Shown: positions 1-11,528, counted from the stretch's first letter. The stretch: DNA of 64,000 nucleotides from Pictodentalium vernedei (GCA_031216915.1 CM062289.1:393974674-394038673); one strand, 5' to 3'. Translations and numbers: made by a program. The notes: generated by a model not told the origin, from the sequence alone.

Positions 1-276
1 AGGTGGCTGGCACGAGTCTGACGCTCGGCGAGCGACGCTAAGAGATGATATTGGAACAACATCTCCTTGTTTCTGGTTTTATTCAAACAATGCACCCCGG
101 GGACGCGACAGGAGACGCACACAAACCTCAGACAACGACCGAGATCCGCGCCCGCTCCGCGTCGCACACCTGGGCACGGGTTATTACACCGCAAGGCTGC
201 ACTGTAGATAGTTATGAAGACTAGACCATTTAATATCTTAAGGTAGACCAATTAATAATTATAACCTGCAACCTAT
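1..276. other. unassigned sequence
   Basis: The first 180 bases are richer in G and C than the rest. I see no reading frame, repeat partner or RNA signature here. Confidence 0.5.
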
Positions 277-575
277 AGGGCTCGTGTCGGACATTTTTAC
301 CTGTGGAGGAACCCGGAGGGAACCACCGGGCAACGGCGAGCAACTGTCAGACTCCCCGACGTACTAATTCCGGACGGGCAGGGTTAGCATTGGTTGAAAA
401 CAAGTGCACCATTGACGTGCAGTACGCCTTAGTACACAACGCCACCGTGCCCCCACGCGGGTAATCGGGATTAAGTGCCTTTCGCAAGAACACAACGCAG
501 TTAAGCCCTGTCGTGAACAAACCGTGGACCTTTCGGTTTGAAGTCCAATGCCGTAACCACTGAGCCACCCTACTC
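277..575 (-). mobile_element. tRNA-headed SINE, old copy
   Basis: On the minus strand it begins with a tRNA-like head (box A-like GGCTCAGTGG, then a decayed box B) and continues into the body shared by the window's SINEs, including GTGTACTAAGGCGTACTGCA and CTCCACAGGTAAA-type ends near the 3' side. The ATAA tail is lost. The head is the 'GGACTTCAAACC' variant also seen near 16.3, 40.7 and 51.0 kb. Confidence 0.75.
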
Positions 576-671
576 CCGAGCACTGTGTACTAAGTGAGAA
601 AAAAAAAAACGTTTAGAACTACCAGAAATAGATGATGTAGCACCAAGTCACTCTCAGGGTGGAAGTTCACA

Positions 672-867
672 CAATATCAAAATTTATTATTTGAAAATTT
701 CTTTTTCAATTTTCTCAAAACATTTCAACAAAACCATATCATGTGACCCCCTGATTGGAACGAGCTTGATGAGTGGTCACATGATATGGGTTTGTTGAAA
801 GTTTATTTTAACTGCTCAATTTGTTAATTATGCGGGCGATGTGATCGATTCGTTAGGTAAAGAGTTA
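672..867. mobile_element. family A MITE, degenerate
   Basis: Contains the family A core ACCATATCATGTGACC, its inverted partner, and the right end GATTCGTTAGGTAAAGAG followed by TTA. The left CCCTTTACC terminus is missing and the hairpin loop side is shortened. Confidence 0.75.
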
Positions 868-916
868 GCCTCTTGACTTTGAAAATTCGAAAAGCCTATT
901 TGAGTTAACCATCAAT

Positions 917-1473
917 ACACAGAACAACACACGCGTGTGAATGGGTTAATCGATATAGCACGAGTGCCCGCGCGGAAGGATAAAACGAGAGGCCACAGGC
1001 CTCGAGTTTTATCCTTCCACAATGGCACAAGTGCCATATCGGTTAACCCATTCACACGCGTGTGCAGTTCTGTGTTTATTACACGCCTTCACGTCTATAA
1101 ATAAAATAATTATTAGAAGAACACTCAGCAATTCATCTGACAACTATCAACAAAGAGAACACATTTTATCGCCAACTAAATTTGCGAGGGGAACCAGTGT
1201 TACTGATTCGTCCCCTGAATTCCAATGTGTTCTATGTGCCTACTGGCACATAGAACACATTGGAACTCAGGGGACGATTTTCAGCTATCGCTTGCTATTC
1301 AAATTGTAATTGCGTTGCACGAATTGAAGAAAATTCCAGTGAAATTTCGCTTCCATTTAAAAGTAGTCATTCAACGATTTCCGTTCCGCACATATGTGCG
1401 GAACAGATTTGCATTTTCCGCACGGGTTAGCGTTGCTGTAGATGGGGATTACATAGAACAGGCGTGTAATAAA
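917..1473. mobile_element. family G unit: 158-bp palindrome plus flank, with family C nested
   Basis: Bases 917-1074 form a long imperfect palindrome with arms of about 78 bp around GGCCACAGGCC. It continues as a unit bounded by inverted TTTATTACACGCC (about 1073-1086) and GGCGTGTAATAAA (1461-1473). The same arrangement, including the internal family C hairpin, recurs at 14857-15384. No protein is encoded; the frame starting in the palindrome is spurious. Confidence 0.7.
1208..1277. mobile_element. family C hairpin element, nested in G
   Basis: Near-perfect 70-bp palindrome with arm CCAATGTGTTCTATGTGCC. Flanking dinucleotides are AT and TT, the only one of five copies without a matching pair. 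Confidence 0.75.
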
Positions 1474-2097
1474 TCTATAGACCGTCGGTCGATGGTCTGA
1501 GAAGCTGCTGGAGATATAGCTTACACCTCCAGCCTCATCATTAAACGTGTTATTGAAACAACACCCTGGCGAATACCTTGACGCAAATCTCATTTTTATT
1601 ATAAATAAAAGTACAACGGAGTTTGTTTTTGTTTTTGTATCAACTGCAATGCATGTGAATTTTCATACGAATGGGCGTTTTTAATATTGAAGACCAGAAC
1701 TGCTGCGTGTAAACCTCTTTGATAGATTTGTCCCTCAGTTATCAAAATCAGCTGCTTTTTGTTCTTTGTTGGACAATACTTGATGGCTTACTTTTCCAAG
1801 GTGGAGTGAATTCTAGGTAAAAGAATGTCTGTGATGTTTCTTATTTTAAATTTTCATTTACCCAAATCAAATTTAAACATTTCTTTTCCTGAAATATTCT
1901 TCGGTGAGGGGAGTTAATCATACACCTTGCATTTTATATGAATCTAACAGCAACAGAACTGAGCAAATAATTAGAAGTGTTTTTCTTGGTCATTAAGAGT
2001 AATTTGCATGACGAAATGTCTGCAAGTTGAAACGAGATGTGGGAAAAACCCTAAAACACTGTTTTTGCAGCTGCATTCACATATCGCTGTCTTCTCA
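1474..2097. other. unassigned AT-rich sequence
   Basis: No repeat partner or coding signal recognised in this 620-bp stretch. Confidence 0.4.
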
Positions 2098-2306
2098 AAC
2101 CCAAGCACCCCGATGTCGAAATACCTAACTTTCAAGTTGTAAATTTGTTCAATAATACAAGCAGAAGGTCAACCAATTATGTCTTGTTTGACAGAGCTCA
2201 CGAAGCTCTGTCAAACAAGACTCAATTGGTTACATTCTTAGTTATATTATGAGAGCAATTTTTACTTGAAGTGTTGGTATTCTGACACCAGGCCTGTTAG
2301 GGTTAA
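2098..2306. mobile_element. family D MITE
   Basis: The left end resembles CACCCCGATGTCGAAATACC and the right end is its diverged inverse, finishing in GGGTTAAA. The central hairpin is built from TTTGACAGAGCTC arms. Compare the intact copy at 57410-57614. Confidence 0.75.
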
Positions 2307-2460
2307 AGTCTAGAATCGATCAAATCATCTGAAAATAAATTGATACAATTGTTTGATATAAAAAGTTAAAAGCTTGACCGCTGAAATAGAATGTTTAGTA
2401 AAATTAATCAGATATACATTCAGGCACATCACAACATCATATAGAACAACACAGAGTTAA

Positions 2461-2658
2461 CACTTTACCTAACACAATTTGAAGAGACTCAGGGTAAAAA
2501 AAAATATAGAGATAAAAAAATCATTTTTTACTTTGAAATATAGCTCATGTACCCTCATTGGAACGAGCAGGACAAACTCGTCCCAGTGAGGTGTTATATG
2601 CAAAGTTTTGGAACCAAATTGAAAAGCAAAGACACTTTGAATGGCGCTTTTAATCGGT
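2461..2658. mobile_element. family B-like MITE, strongly decayed
   Basis: TTAA at 2457-2460 is followed by CACTTTACCTAAC. The interior keeps CCTCATTGGAACGAGC and a diverged inverse arm. The right terminus is not recognisable. Confidence 0.55.
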
Positions 2659-2667
2659 TGGGTTACA

Positions 2668-2776
2668 CATCAACCAAAATCAACTGGGCTGAGTGAATAT
2701 GAACTTAATTGGGTTCATATTCACTCAACCCGATTTATTTGGGTTAATTTTTAACCCAACTGATTTTAGAGTATGG
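2668..2776. repeat. family E element (Asn/Pro-like AT repeat with ACCCAACTGATTTTAGAGT end)
   Basis: Contains an inverted pair of GAGTGAATATGAACYYAATT and ends in AACCCAACTGATTTTAGAGT. The same end and internal palindrome recur at 44990-45150, and a miniature form lies at 15560-15631. Confidence 0.6.
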
Positions 2777-3145
2777 TGGCGGAAAAACTCCGATTGGTTA
2801 GGTAGAGAGTCAACAGACACTTTACTCCACTGGGTAGAGAAATAAGGTTGATGAAAAAGCACAACAAAATTGTATATCGAAAAAACATCGACACGTTCAG
2901 TTACCAACTTACCAATGACAGCTGTATGACAATTGGTCCTCAATGCACAAAAAACATGCTTTATTGTGTGTGAACGCGCAATTCAAATCTTTGTCGATCG
3001 AAACAGAAGCGAACCTCTCTAGTATGACCTATGAACAGTAGCTAAGACATTCTCTTTTAAAGTTCGTGTAAAACTCCGTTAATGTACTGGAAACACGCTG
3101 AAAATTGGTAACAATAATGTTTTACGTTCCATACCTACCTGTTGT

Positions 3146-3841
3146 CAGGGACGTGGGTAGAGGTTTCCGATTGGAGGGGAGGGGGGTAGGGTAGTGAATT
3201 GCCAACTAGGGAAGGGACCGGGGGAACCCCCTCCCGGTCCCCCTCCCTAATTGGAAATTCACTACCGAGAAACATTTTGAAAATGAAGTCATGAAAGGGG
3301 GCATAAAATTGATTCTAGTAACTGAAATGCCAACACATTCATGATAGAATTATCAGGTTATTATTATTTGTAATTCTTCTGGGAACTGAATGTGTGCTAA
3401 ACAAATGCACAAGCTGAGAACTTGGAGCAATTCACACTGTCCAAACATTAAATCAGATCTTATGCAGGAATGATCAATTTTCATTGTTTCATCCTTTTGT
3501 AAATGTGAATGATGGAATTAACGCAGGATATCGATTTTACATGTGATTTTCTTGAAGTACATTTCGAGGATTTTTTTTATTACGATAAGTAAACGTGCTA
3601 TAGAAATCTCGTACCAAATGACATCATGCATACTTATGAAGCTCGATATTGCGTAGGGACAGTTGGAAGTTTTGCCGATTTGAATCCGAGTTAGTATTTT
3701 GGGAAGTAAAGGAGACATCAGCATCTCCATAGAAGATCAAAAATCCAGATAGGTGGAATTTTCAACTACTCATGACTTTCCCTCCGAATCAACACAACCC
3801 CCCCCCCCCCCCAGACCCACCCCACCGTCGCTACGTCCATG
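3146..3841. mobile_element. hAT-type non-autonomous element, copy 1
   Basis: Termini are CAGGGACGTGG on the left and the inverse of CATGGACGTAG on the right. An exact 8-bp target duplication CCTGTTGT flanks it (3138-3145 and 3842-3849). Near the left end is a G/C-rich hairpin around GGGACCGGGGGAACCCCC. Length is 696 bp; no transposase frame remains. The homologous copy is at 19038-19765. The 8-bp duplication and CA ends fit the hAT superfamily. Confidence 0.8.
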
Positions 3842-3849
3842 CCTGTTGT

Positions 3850-5132
3850 TTTACTTAATTCTAGGAATTAATTATTTTTTTAACACCTTCTTAGTTTATT
3901 TGAGAGAATTCTTTAAAAATGATATATAAACTTAACCTATACCGTGAATTGCCCTTTCTGATGTTCTATCAAGTTTAACGTTGTCACTGTCAGTGCCTTT
4001 ATAAAGCACAACGGAAAAATGAAGTAATAGGATCGTAGAATTAACAAAAGATCTATCTCTATGTAAATGTATATATGTAGTAGCGCAACCCATCACTGAA
4101 AGTGTAGTTCGAGATGGCCTAATTATTTTAAAGTTATGTTTATTTTGTTTGTCTTTACCACTAAAATGTTGTTACATTAACTAAGGTATCTCTTATTACT
4201 GGTGACGTATTTTCTGCTTTTTTCTGTTGTATTTAACTGTGTTATCACGTAATTGTTGTATTTAACTGTGTGTTATCACGTAACTTATAAAATTAATGTA
4301 CTGCTTAACACTACTCTCCAAACTTAAATAATATCTATTTCGCTTTTCCATTAGTAACCAATATTCATTTATATTGTAATGATTTACTCGACCCTTTGGA
4401 ATAATGGTAACGGGAGAATCGATCCAAACGTGCGGGGACCGTGGGTAAGCTTTACTTTCCATTGTGGATTTCTAATGTCTGACATAAGTGCTTTTGGTCA
4501 CAAATTAATAAAGAAAATGTCACAAAGATCGTGCACAGGTTGACTATGCCCTTGAAATTCATTTCAATATTTTAGAAGAAGTTTACTCAATTACCTTGCG
4601 GGTATCTCCAAGATATTGTACACTTAAAGATAACTATTTGCTTTCAACGCTGGTTTAATTATATTTCATATTGGATTTTTTCAATATATTTTCATTTTAT
4701 GACCAAGAGTAAATGATCATTCGATTTCCTTATTGAACTGGTTTTGTTAAGGAATTTACACAGGAAGAGTCACTCATGTAGAATGTCCTGTTGTATATTT
4801 TGTAGAAGCGTCATCCAGGCCTGGCAATCTAGAAAATCAAGGTGTGCAAAACAGTTGCCCTCCGCAGATTGTTTGGGAGTGCAATTGCACCTGAAATTTT
4901 CAATGCAAAAACTTGTATGCTATTTTGGTTAAATTCACTTCAAGGTATTAATATTGTAACTGAAAAATTGTACTACATTCAGCTACATAGTGGACAAATT
5001 GGCACACACATCTTCTTATTATTCAAAATGTTGCATTCAATTCTTATGTGACTGTCTTCTACAGTCAAAATGTATCGAAATGCGACACAGAATGGGTCAT
5101 GAATTATTGCGAATCAGTGCAACATTGACAAA
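3850..5132. other. unassigned AT-rich sequence
   Basis: About 1.3 kb with no confident feature. The short frames here have no recognisable domain. Confidence 0.4.
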
Positions 5133-5202
5133 TCGGCCCCTGAGTTCCAATGTGTTCTCTGTGCCAGTGGGCACAGAGAACACATTGGAACTCAGGGGAC
5201 GA
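5133..5202. mobile_element. family C hairpin element
   Basis: A 70-bp palindrome with arms as at 1208 and a CTGTGCC/GGCACAG centre variant changed on both arms. It is flanked by AA on both sides. Confidence 0.75.
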
Positions 5203-5435
5203 AATGATAATAGATTTTAAAAGCAGTCCCAAACAGGTCTGGGATTCCAGAAAATCAAGGGGTGCAAAATTTGCCCTCCTCAATATTTTCTAGGCGTGCA
5301 GTAGGCGTGCAGCACTCCTGCACTCCTAAAGAATGCCAGGCCAGGTCATCTAGTAATTGGAGCAACGATATCTCGCAAATCATTCTTTCATCGTCTAATA
5401 TTCGGCTTCTAAAATAAAAACTATCGAAATGTATT

Positions 5436-5815
5436 ACCTTCTACAGAAAAACCAGGATATAAAACGTGTAAATTACTCATGGTTCAACTATTTTCCATTA
5501 AAAAAAATCCCATTTCTTCAATTGATGTAAAATTCGAATCAAAACAGCGATGAATTTTGTTTACCATTCACGCGCATTTTGAATGAATGTTCACCGATTT
5601 TGATATCAGTTCAGAACTTCTCATTAACTTCTACAGAGAAAACAGGATATAAAACTAATAAATTACTCACGATTGGGCTATATACCACCCCAAAAATCCA
5701 TTTGTTTTAGCGATGTAAAATTATTACCGGTGTCAAAACAGCGATGAATTTTGTTCGATTCCGGTGCATCTTGAACGAATACTCCCCGACCTCGATATCA
5801 ATTCAGAACTTCTTA
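5436..5815. repeat. diverged tandem duplication, 190-bp period
   Basis: Two units share CTACAGARAAAMCAGGATAT, AACAGCGATGAATTTTGTT and TTCAGAACTTCT at a spacing of 190 bases. Confidence 0.75.
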
Positions 5816-5869
5816 GGCGGTCGTCTGCTTTCGTTTCATCGCCCCAACAGGTATCGCGGAACTAATTAT

Positions 5870-6080
5870 TGAAATTAGAGTGAACCGGCTTAAAAAGTTG
5901 CTCTCGGAAATGATGCAATCTCTAAAAATAAACAGCCTTGGGAAAATCCATTGTTTCAATAAACGTTTGAAACATTCTATTGACATCTTGCATTATTGTT
6001 GAATATTCCTCATAAAAAGGAGGGTGATTTGATGACTTTTGGACCTAAAAAATACAATTTACTTTTTGTGTGTTTTTGTA
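5870..6080. repeat. dispersed repeat, copy 1
   Basis: Shares CTCGGAAATGATGCAATC, TTGAATATTC and AGGTGATTTGATGA-like blocks in the same order as 31125-31340. The family is unknown and I see no termini. Confidence 0.6.
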
Positions 6081-6296
6081 TGGAATTCCCTGAAAAATAT
6101 GTGCACGTGACCGGTACTTCCCTCTGTGTCAGTTTTTCTCTCTTATTTGTTGCATGATCCCCTGTTTTCAGATCAGAAAAAGTTGTCTGAAGGGCTAAAC
6201 TTGACAGAGATATTTGAATGCCAGAATTAAAGTGATGCGATCATACTTTTTCATACGTTATAATGGTCGCCTATGGGAAAATATTTAGTTCTGTGA

Positions 6297-6357
6297 TACC
6301 AAAAGGGGTAGATGTTGTATAAAAAACTCTTTTTCTTGTACAACATCTCCTTTTTGG
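6297..6357. repeat. short hairpin
   Basis: CCAAAAGGGGTAGATGTTGTA pairs with TACAACATCTCCTTTTTGG across a T-rich loop. Confidence 0.6.
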
Positions 6358-6677
6358 AATAGCGAAACGGACGCAGACGACAGTGTTTTTTCTCGGTTAG
6401 GCTCCAACTCCAAGGTGCCACAGTACAATTTCAGGTTTTGATTCGGCCTAGAAATAAATTCCCTGTTTTACCTACCACTAATGAATTCTTACTACTGTCG
6501 TTAATTCTTTTGTCGTTGGTGTTTTTGAATAGTCATCTGATTAACGGGTAATAAAAGCTCTCGACCGTTTTCTATTTGCCTGATAGATCCACTGAAGTTT
6601 TACCTAATAACAGTCAGATTGAAGATTGAACACATAGGCCAGTCTACCTCAGAAATCTTATGAAAGGATATTTAATA

Positions 6678-7107
6678 CAGTGGAGCCCACTTAATTGGAG
6701 ATCTCTTAATTGTATATCCCTGTTAATTGAATATAATTTTCAAACACAATACCATTTACCATATCGTCAGTACAAATTTGATCTGTTAATTGCATATGGG
6801 TTGTAGAGTAAACTCCTGTTAATTGTATATACATTTTTGTGATATGTCGAAAAAATTACTCTGACACGCACCAAATTCCCCTTATTTATCCACCTTTTTG
6901 GCCTCACTACATCCAATATAGGCATTTATTCTATTATATCTTGTTTGACAGAGCTCTATGAGCTCTGTCAAACAAGATATAATAGAATAAATGCTCAGTT
7001 TACCTCCATAACACAGGAAACTGACCAAACCCCTGTTAATTGTATACTCCTGTTAAATGAATAATTTTCACTGGCAAAATGGATATTCAATTAAGAGGAT
7101 TCTACTG
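6678..7107. mobile_element. pogo/Tigger-type MITE
   Basis: The ends are inverted CAGTGGAGCCCACTTAATTG and CAGTAGAATCCTCTTAATTG, flanked by TA on both sides. CAGT ends with a TA duplication fit the pogo/Tigger branch of Tc1/mariner. Inside, CTGTTAATTGTATA-like motifs recur. At 430 bp it has no transposase. It carries a family D-like hairpin (6925-6996). Confidence 0.8.
6925..6996. repeat. family D-type hairpin inside the pogo MITE
   Basis: Perfect palindrome with 35-bp arms (GCATTTATTCTATTATATC then TTGTTTGACAGAGCTC) and a 3-base loop. A related copy lies at 59425-59490. Confidence 0.8.
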
Positions 7108-7109
7108 TA

Positions 7110-7925
7110 CTGAAAACTCAAAACCTGCTGTAAATTTGAGTCAGTTTGGTAATTTGGGTAAAAGTTCTTGAATAACTAATTTTGTAAAATATTGCACCAA
7201 AAACATAGCTTTTTGAAAAATACTAAATGGTTTCTCATGTTTGGAGATTTCTCATGATCTCCGCAGTGAAACACACCTATAATGATACTCAAGTGTGGTT
7301 CGAAGGTTTGAAAAATATCTCTCATGTACAAAATGTCGATTGAGAGAATGTAACATCTCTCAGTGTTCAAAACATCACGAAGACGCCAAGATACTGACGA
7401 GACAAAGCTAGTAGAATACGGAATGCACATGGATTAGGAAATGAATTGCTTCATCTCAACCATTGGTTGAAAATATTTTCACAATCAACATTCCATGCGC
7501 CGCAGTAGACGGTTCATTGAGACCATTTATAGCCCACTGGCAAAAGAAAAAAATATCAAAAGTCCTCATCCGGTGTGTCCATTTCCTATAGACATGCATT
7601 TACTTGTACTTGGGGATATATCAAAGCAAATCTGAAGTAAGATATCAGATGTGACAACTTGCGGGGTGAAATCCAGACAACAGAACACAAGGCGAGTAAG
7701 TGAAGAAACTTGGAAGTTCATTAAGGCTAACACATTCAATACTTACACAGATAACAGAAGTTAATCCATTGTGTGGTAAGGTAGCTCGACCTTTCCTAAC
7801 AAGTTTATTTTGCAATTATCGGAAAATGCCTTTTGCAATTTTGGAACTAAAAGTAATGAAGAATGAAGGCAAACACTATTGCCTGGTGGCATTGCTCATT
7901 TAGATATACCGTTACGTGTGTTTTG
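7110..7925. other. unassigned sequence
   Basis: No recognisable repeat or gene. Confidence 0.4.
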
Positions 7926-8160
7926 CCCTTTACCAAACACGAATGCAGACGACACTTGGAAACAAATTCTTGAATAACTAATTGTTTTCATTTGTCCAAA
8001 ACATATCCTGTGCCCCCTTTTGGAACGCGCTCAACGAGCTCGTTCCACCAAGGGTTCATAAGCTGTGTTTTTAAGACAAAAAATTAAAAAATAATGAAAC
8101 TTGCTTGGTAATTTTTGTGAATAGTGCTGGCAGATTTTTGCCGTTTCGTCAGGTAAAGGG
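7926..8160. mobile_element. family B MITE
   Basis: The ends CCCTTTACCAAAC and GTCAGGTAAAGGG are inverted. Internal blocks AGACGACACTTGGAAA and a diverged central hairpin match other B copies. The flanks (TTGC and TTTA) are decayed from TTAA. Confidence 0.75.
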
Positions 8161-8230
8161 TTTAAGTTCTCATTTTGTTTCAAAAGAGTCTGCCCGGGAG
8201 TTTGAAGCGGTCCGATAGAGAAGACGCGTG

Positions 8231-8437
8231 CCGGTGTAAAAGGAATGGAAGTCCTTAGGAACGTTAGAACCTCTGGACTATTATTCCGCGGAATTATAGT
8301 CCTAGGTCTAACATTTCTAGGAATAGTAGTCCGGTGGACTACTATTCCTAGAAATGTTAGACCTAGGACTATAATTCCGCGGAATAATAGTCCAGAGGGA
8401 CTAATTTTCCTTCGGACTTCCATTCCTGTTACACCGG
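8231..8437. mobile_element. family F foldback element, copy 1 (207 bp)
   Basis: Two arms of about 99 bp, nearly perfect over the inner 70, surround GTCCGGTGGAC. The ends are CCGGTGT and ACACCGG. Because the arms mirror each other, the same open frame (starting MEVR) appears on both strands; that is an artefact. Copy 2 is at 27073-27279 in the opposite orientation. No target duplication is visible. Confidence 0.8.
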
Positions 8438-9084
8438 ATCACTGCTTTTGAAATGTGTATTTTGTTGTTGTTGTTGTTTTTTTCTTTGCTTTATATTTCC
8501 GACCTGCTGGTGGGCGGCTGCAAAGCTAAATGGGTTAACTTTGACATTAAATAATGGTAGAGAAACAAATTGAGAAAGCTCCCACGCAGAGGAGTTCCAC
8601 CAAGATAAATCGATTTTCAAGAAAAAAAAACACCCAGAAGCAAAACTAAAATTTCATCTGATGGACACGGAGAAAATTTGCGTGTGTTTTCAAAAATAAT
8701 TTATAAAATCACCTATCGTTGGATGCAGTGTTTGAGATGTTTAGAAATTGATTGCTTTAATTTTAGAAGTGAACAGAGCACTCTATTCAAAGGATGTTTT
8801 TTCTGTTTTTTTCCAGACTTTCTTTCTGTTTTTCCAGTGAAACGTGTCATGGAGCCCATACCAACTCATCCACACGCTGCCACATTAACTGTTAACCCTT
8901 TACCTAACGTAACGACCAAAACAAGCCAGAGATTTCAACAAAAACACTATTCTACTTTTATTTTTTTTCAATCCTTGCCTCATTTATTTATTTATTGGGG
9001 TTTAACGTCAGCCAGGGTCACCTCGTGTCGGATAGTTTTACGGGTGGAGGAAGCCGGAGTACCCAGAGAGAACCACCGAGCAAC

Positions 9085-9607
9085 TAGGAGTGTCACGACT
9101 AATCGATTAATCGATTGTTGATCGGTCACGGCGAAATCGATTAGTATTTTTCGTTTGTCGAATAATCGGTAAATTGTATCTCTCTTTAGACGTTTAATAA
9201 TTAAAAGAAAATTTGATGAAAAAACTTTTGTTTCTAAAGGTAAAGAGTTACGAACATTGATTTAAACCCCGAGAAGCCGTTGGAAGCATTTGTCTTTCAG
9301 GAACGTTCATCAAAGCTATGATGTTCTGAACTTTTGAACCGTCAGTGTAATAATCAAGACCGGTCGGCAGTTGCGAACTTCGCAACTGCCGACCGGTCTT
9401 GATTATTACACTGACGGTTCAAAAGTTCAGAACATCAAAGCTTTGAGTGTACCTGAAAGAGGATCTTTTTCGTTGTTTACCGACATGAACTTCATTTTTT
9501 ATCGAGTTCAAAAAGAGGGAGGAGGTCATCTAGTATGATTAATCGATTATTATCGATTATTTGCAACGATTAATCGATTCCTATATTAAAAAATCGTGAC
9601 AGCCCTA
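9085..9607. mobile_element. hAT-type MITE inside the SINE
   Basis: The ends TAGGAGTGTCACGA and TCGTGACAGCCCTA are inverted, and the exact 8-bp target duplication CGAGCAAC lies at 9077-9084 and 9608-9615. The subterminal AATCGATTAATCGATT motifs recur at both ends. A 115-bp palindrome occupies the centre. No transposase remains in 523 bp. Confidence 0.9.
9321..9435. repeat. 115-bp palindrome inside the hAT MITE
   Basis: Arms run from ATGTTCTGAACTTTTGAACC through GACCGGTCGGCAGTTGCGAA to the mirror image. I see no mismatch across the arms. Confidence 0.85.
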
Positions 9608-10180
9608 CGAGCAACGGCGAGCAACTGTCAGACTCCCCAACATACTAACTCCACACAAGCAGGGTTAGCATTGGATTGGTTGAAGACAAGTGCACCATCG
9701 ACGTGCAGTACGCCTTAGCACAAAACGTCACCGTGCCCCCAGGTGGGCAATGGGCTGAAGTGTCTTGCCCAAGGACACAACGCGGTATCCGTAGGTGGGA
9801 TTCGAACCGAGGACCTCTCGGCTTACAGCCTGCACGTCTATACCCACTGAGCCACCGCGCCCCAGTTCTTGCCTCGAAAACATTGCTTATGGCATTTCAT
9901 TGAACCGAGTCCGATGACCTCGTTCCAATGAGAGGTCAGAAGCTATGTTTTAGAAGTAAAAAATAAACATTTTAGTGATTGAATTTTTTTTTAAACCACG
10001 GGTCAGTTGATTGATCCATTTATTACACAACAGAAAATTATCAAAGTGATAACGAATCCGAAATTTATTATAAACGTACAGTTTTAATGTGCAGTTTAAC
10101 GTCCTTTTTGCAGACGAATCGTAACGCAAGTGTCACATGCATACAATCACACAGTCATTATCAAAACAAACACTGTATAG

Positions 10181-10183
<3 letters not shown>

Positions 10184-10211
<28 letters not shown>

Positions 10212-10562
10212 TTGATGTTTAAGGTCACATATTTATGCACAATTGCTAATCATGACCGTGACAGTTTTACGGGTGGAGGAAGCCGTAGTACCAGGAGAGA
10301 ACCACCGAGCAACGACGAGCAGCTGCCAGCTCCCCAACATCGTAACTCCGCACTGCAGCACAGGCAGGGTTAGATTGTTTGAAGACATGCGTACCATCGA
10401 CGTGCAGTACGCTATAGTACACAGCGTCATCGTGCCCCCACATGGGCAATGGGGGTGAAGTGTCTTGCCCAAGGACACAACGCGGTTGCTGCAAGTAGGA
10501 TTCGAACCGAGGACCTCTCGGCTTGCAGCCTGCACCTCTACCTACTGAGCCACCGCGCCCCC
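10184..10562 (-). mobile_element. full-length tRNA-headed SINE
   Basis: The head on the minus strand is GGGGCGCGGTGGCTCAGTAG with box B GGTTCGAATCC; then comes the body and an ATAAATA tail. It is bounded by an exact 13-bp duplication CACTGTATAGTTA (10171-10183 and 10563-10575), typical of LINE-driven insertion. It is the best delimited SINE in the window. Confidence 0.92.
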
Positions 10563-10759
10563 CACTGTATAGTTAAGGAGACAGGTAAGATTCCATGGCG
10601 TAAACTGTTCAACTGGTTTACTGTCAAAAGCGACCAGATCGGACCAGAATAACTCAGATGCTTCCTGGAGATTCTTTAATTAGGCTGTTGATATATGGAA
10701 CACAAAACTTGTAGGTCCTTATAGCGCCCTTTCTGAGAGTACCTCAGATATTCAGATAA

Positions 10760-11008
10760 CCCTTTACCTAACATGAAAAGCAGACGACACTTGTAAACAA
10801 ATTTCTTGAATAACTATTTTTTTTTTTTTCATTTTTTGGTCTGGAAAACATAGGTTATGTCCCCTCATTGGAACGAGCTCAACGAGCTCGTTCCAAAGAG
10901 GGGTCATAACCTATGTTTTTGAGATAAAAAATGAAAAAATAATGAAAATTAATTGGCGATTTTTGTGAATACCGCTGGGCGGTTTTGGCCGTTACGTTGG
11001 GTAAAGGG
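10760..11008. mobile_element. family B MITE, intact, with ATAA duplication
   Basis: The ends CCCTTTACCTAACATG and ACGTTGGGTAAAGGG are inverted. Flanks are ATAA on both sides (10756-10759 and 11009-11012), a variant of the usual TTAA. The central arms AACATAGGTTATG and CATAACCTATGTT pair around AGCTCAACGAGCT. Confidence 0.88.
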
Positions 11009-11135
11009 ATAAGAGTAATTCAGTATAATAGAAATGAACTATCAAAAATATGCGCATAAAAATCAAACGTCCCCCCTTAATGCTCTGAAACAAAAAGAGG
11101 CTGGTTCTAGTGTTGCAGAAGTTAAATGAATTTGC

Positions 11136-11456
11136 TGGGGAGCGCGGTGGCTCAGTAGGTAGAGGTGCAGGCTGCACCTGCGGCAACCGCGTTGTGTCCT
11201 TGGGCAAGACACTTCATCTCCATTGCCCGCGTGGGGGCACGATGACGCCGTGTACTACGGCGTACTGCACGTCGATGGTACGCATGTCTTCAACCAATCT
11301 AACCCTGCCTGTGCTGCAGTGCGGAGTTACGATGTTGGGGAGCTGGCAGCTGCTCGTCGTTGCTCGGTGGTTCTCTCCGGGTACTCCCGCTTCCTCCACC
11401 CATAAAACTGTCACGGTCATGATTAGCCATTGTGCATAAATATGTGACCTTAAACA

Positions 11457-11528
<72 letters not shown>

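Larger units (their letters stand above)
8982..9865 (-). mobile_element. tRNA-headed SINE, split by a hAT MITE
   Basis: The minus-strand head carries box B GGTTCGAATCCC. The body is interrupted at 9085-9607 and the tail is ATAAATAAATAAATG. The target duplication is TCCTTGCCTC (8972-8981) against TTCTTGCCTC (9866-9875), both family B sequence. Confidence 0.85.
8894..9990. mobile_element. family B MITE interrupted by a SINE
   Basis: The left part starts with TTAACCCTTTACCTAACG. The right part (from 9876) resumes with GAAAACATTGCTTATGGC, a decayed hairpin and AAGCTATGTTTT. Between them lies a SINE with its own target duplication. The right terminus is decayed. Confidence 0.7.

Noticed and set aside
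8245..8451. Open frames starting MEVR on both strands (also at 27.0-27.3 kb)
   Set aside because: They are mirror translations of the two arms of the family F palindrome.
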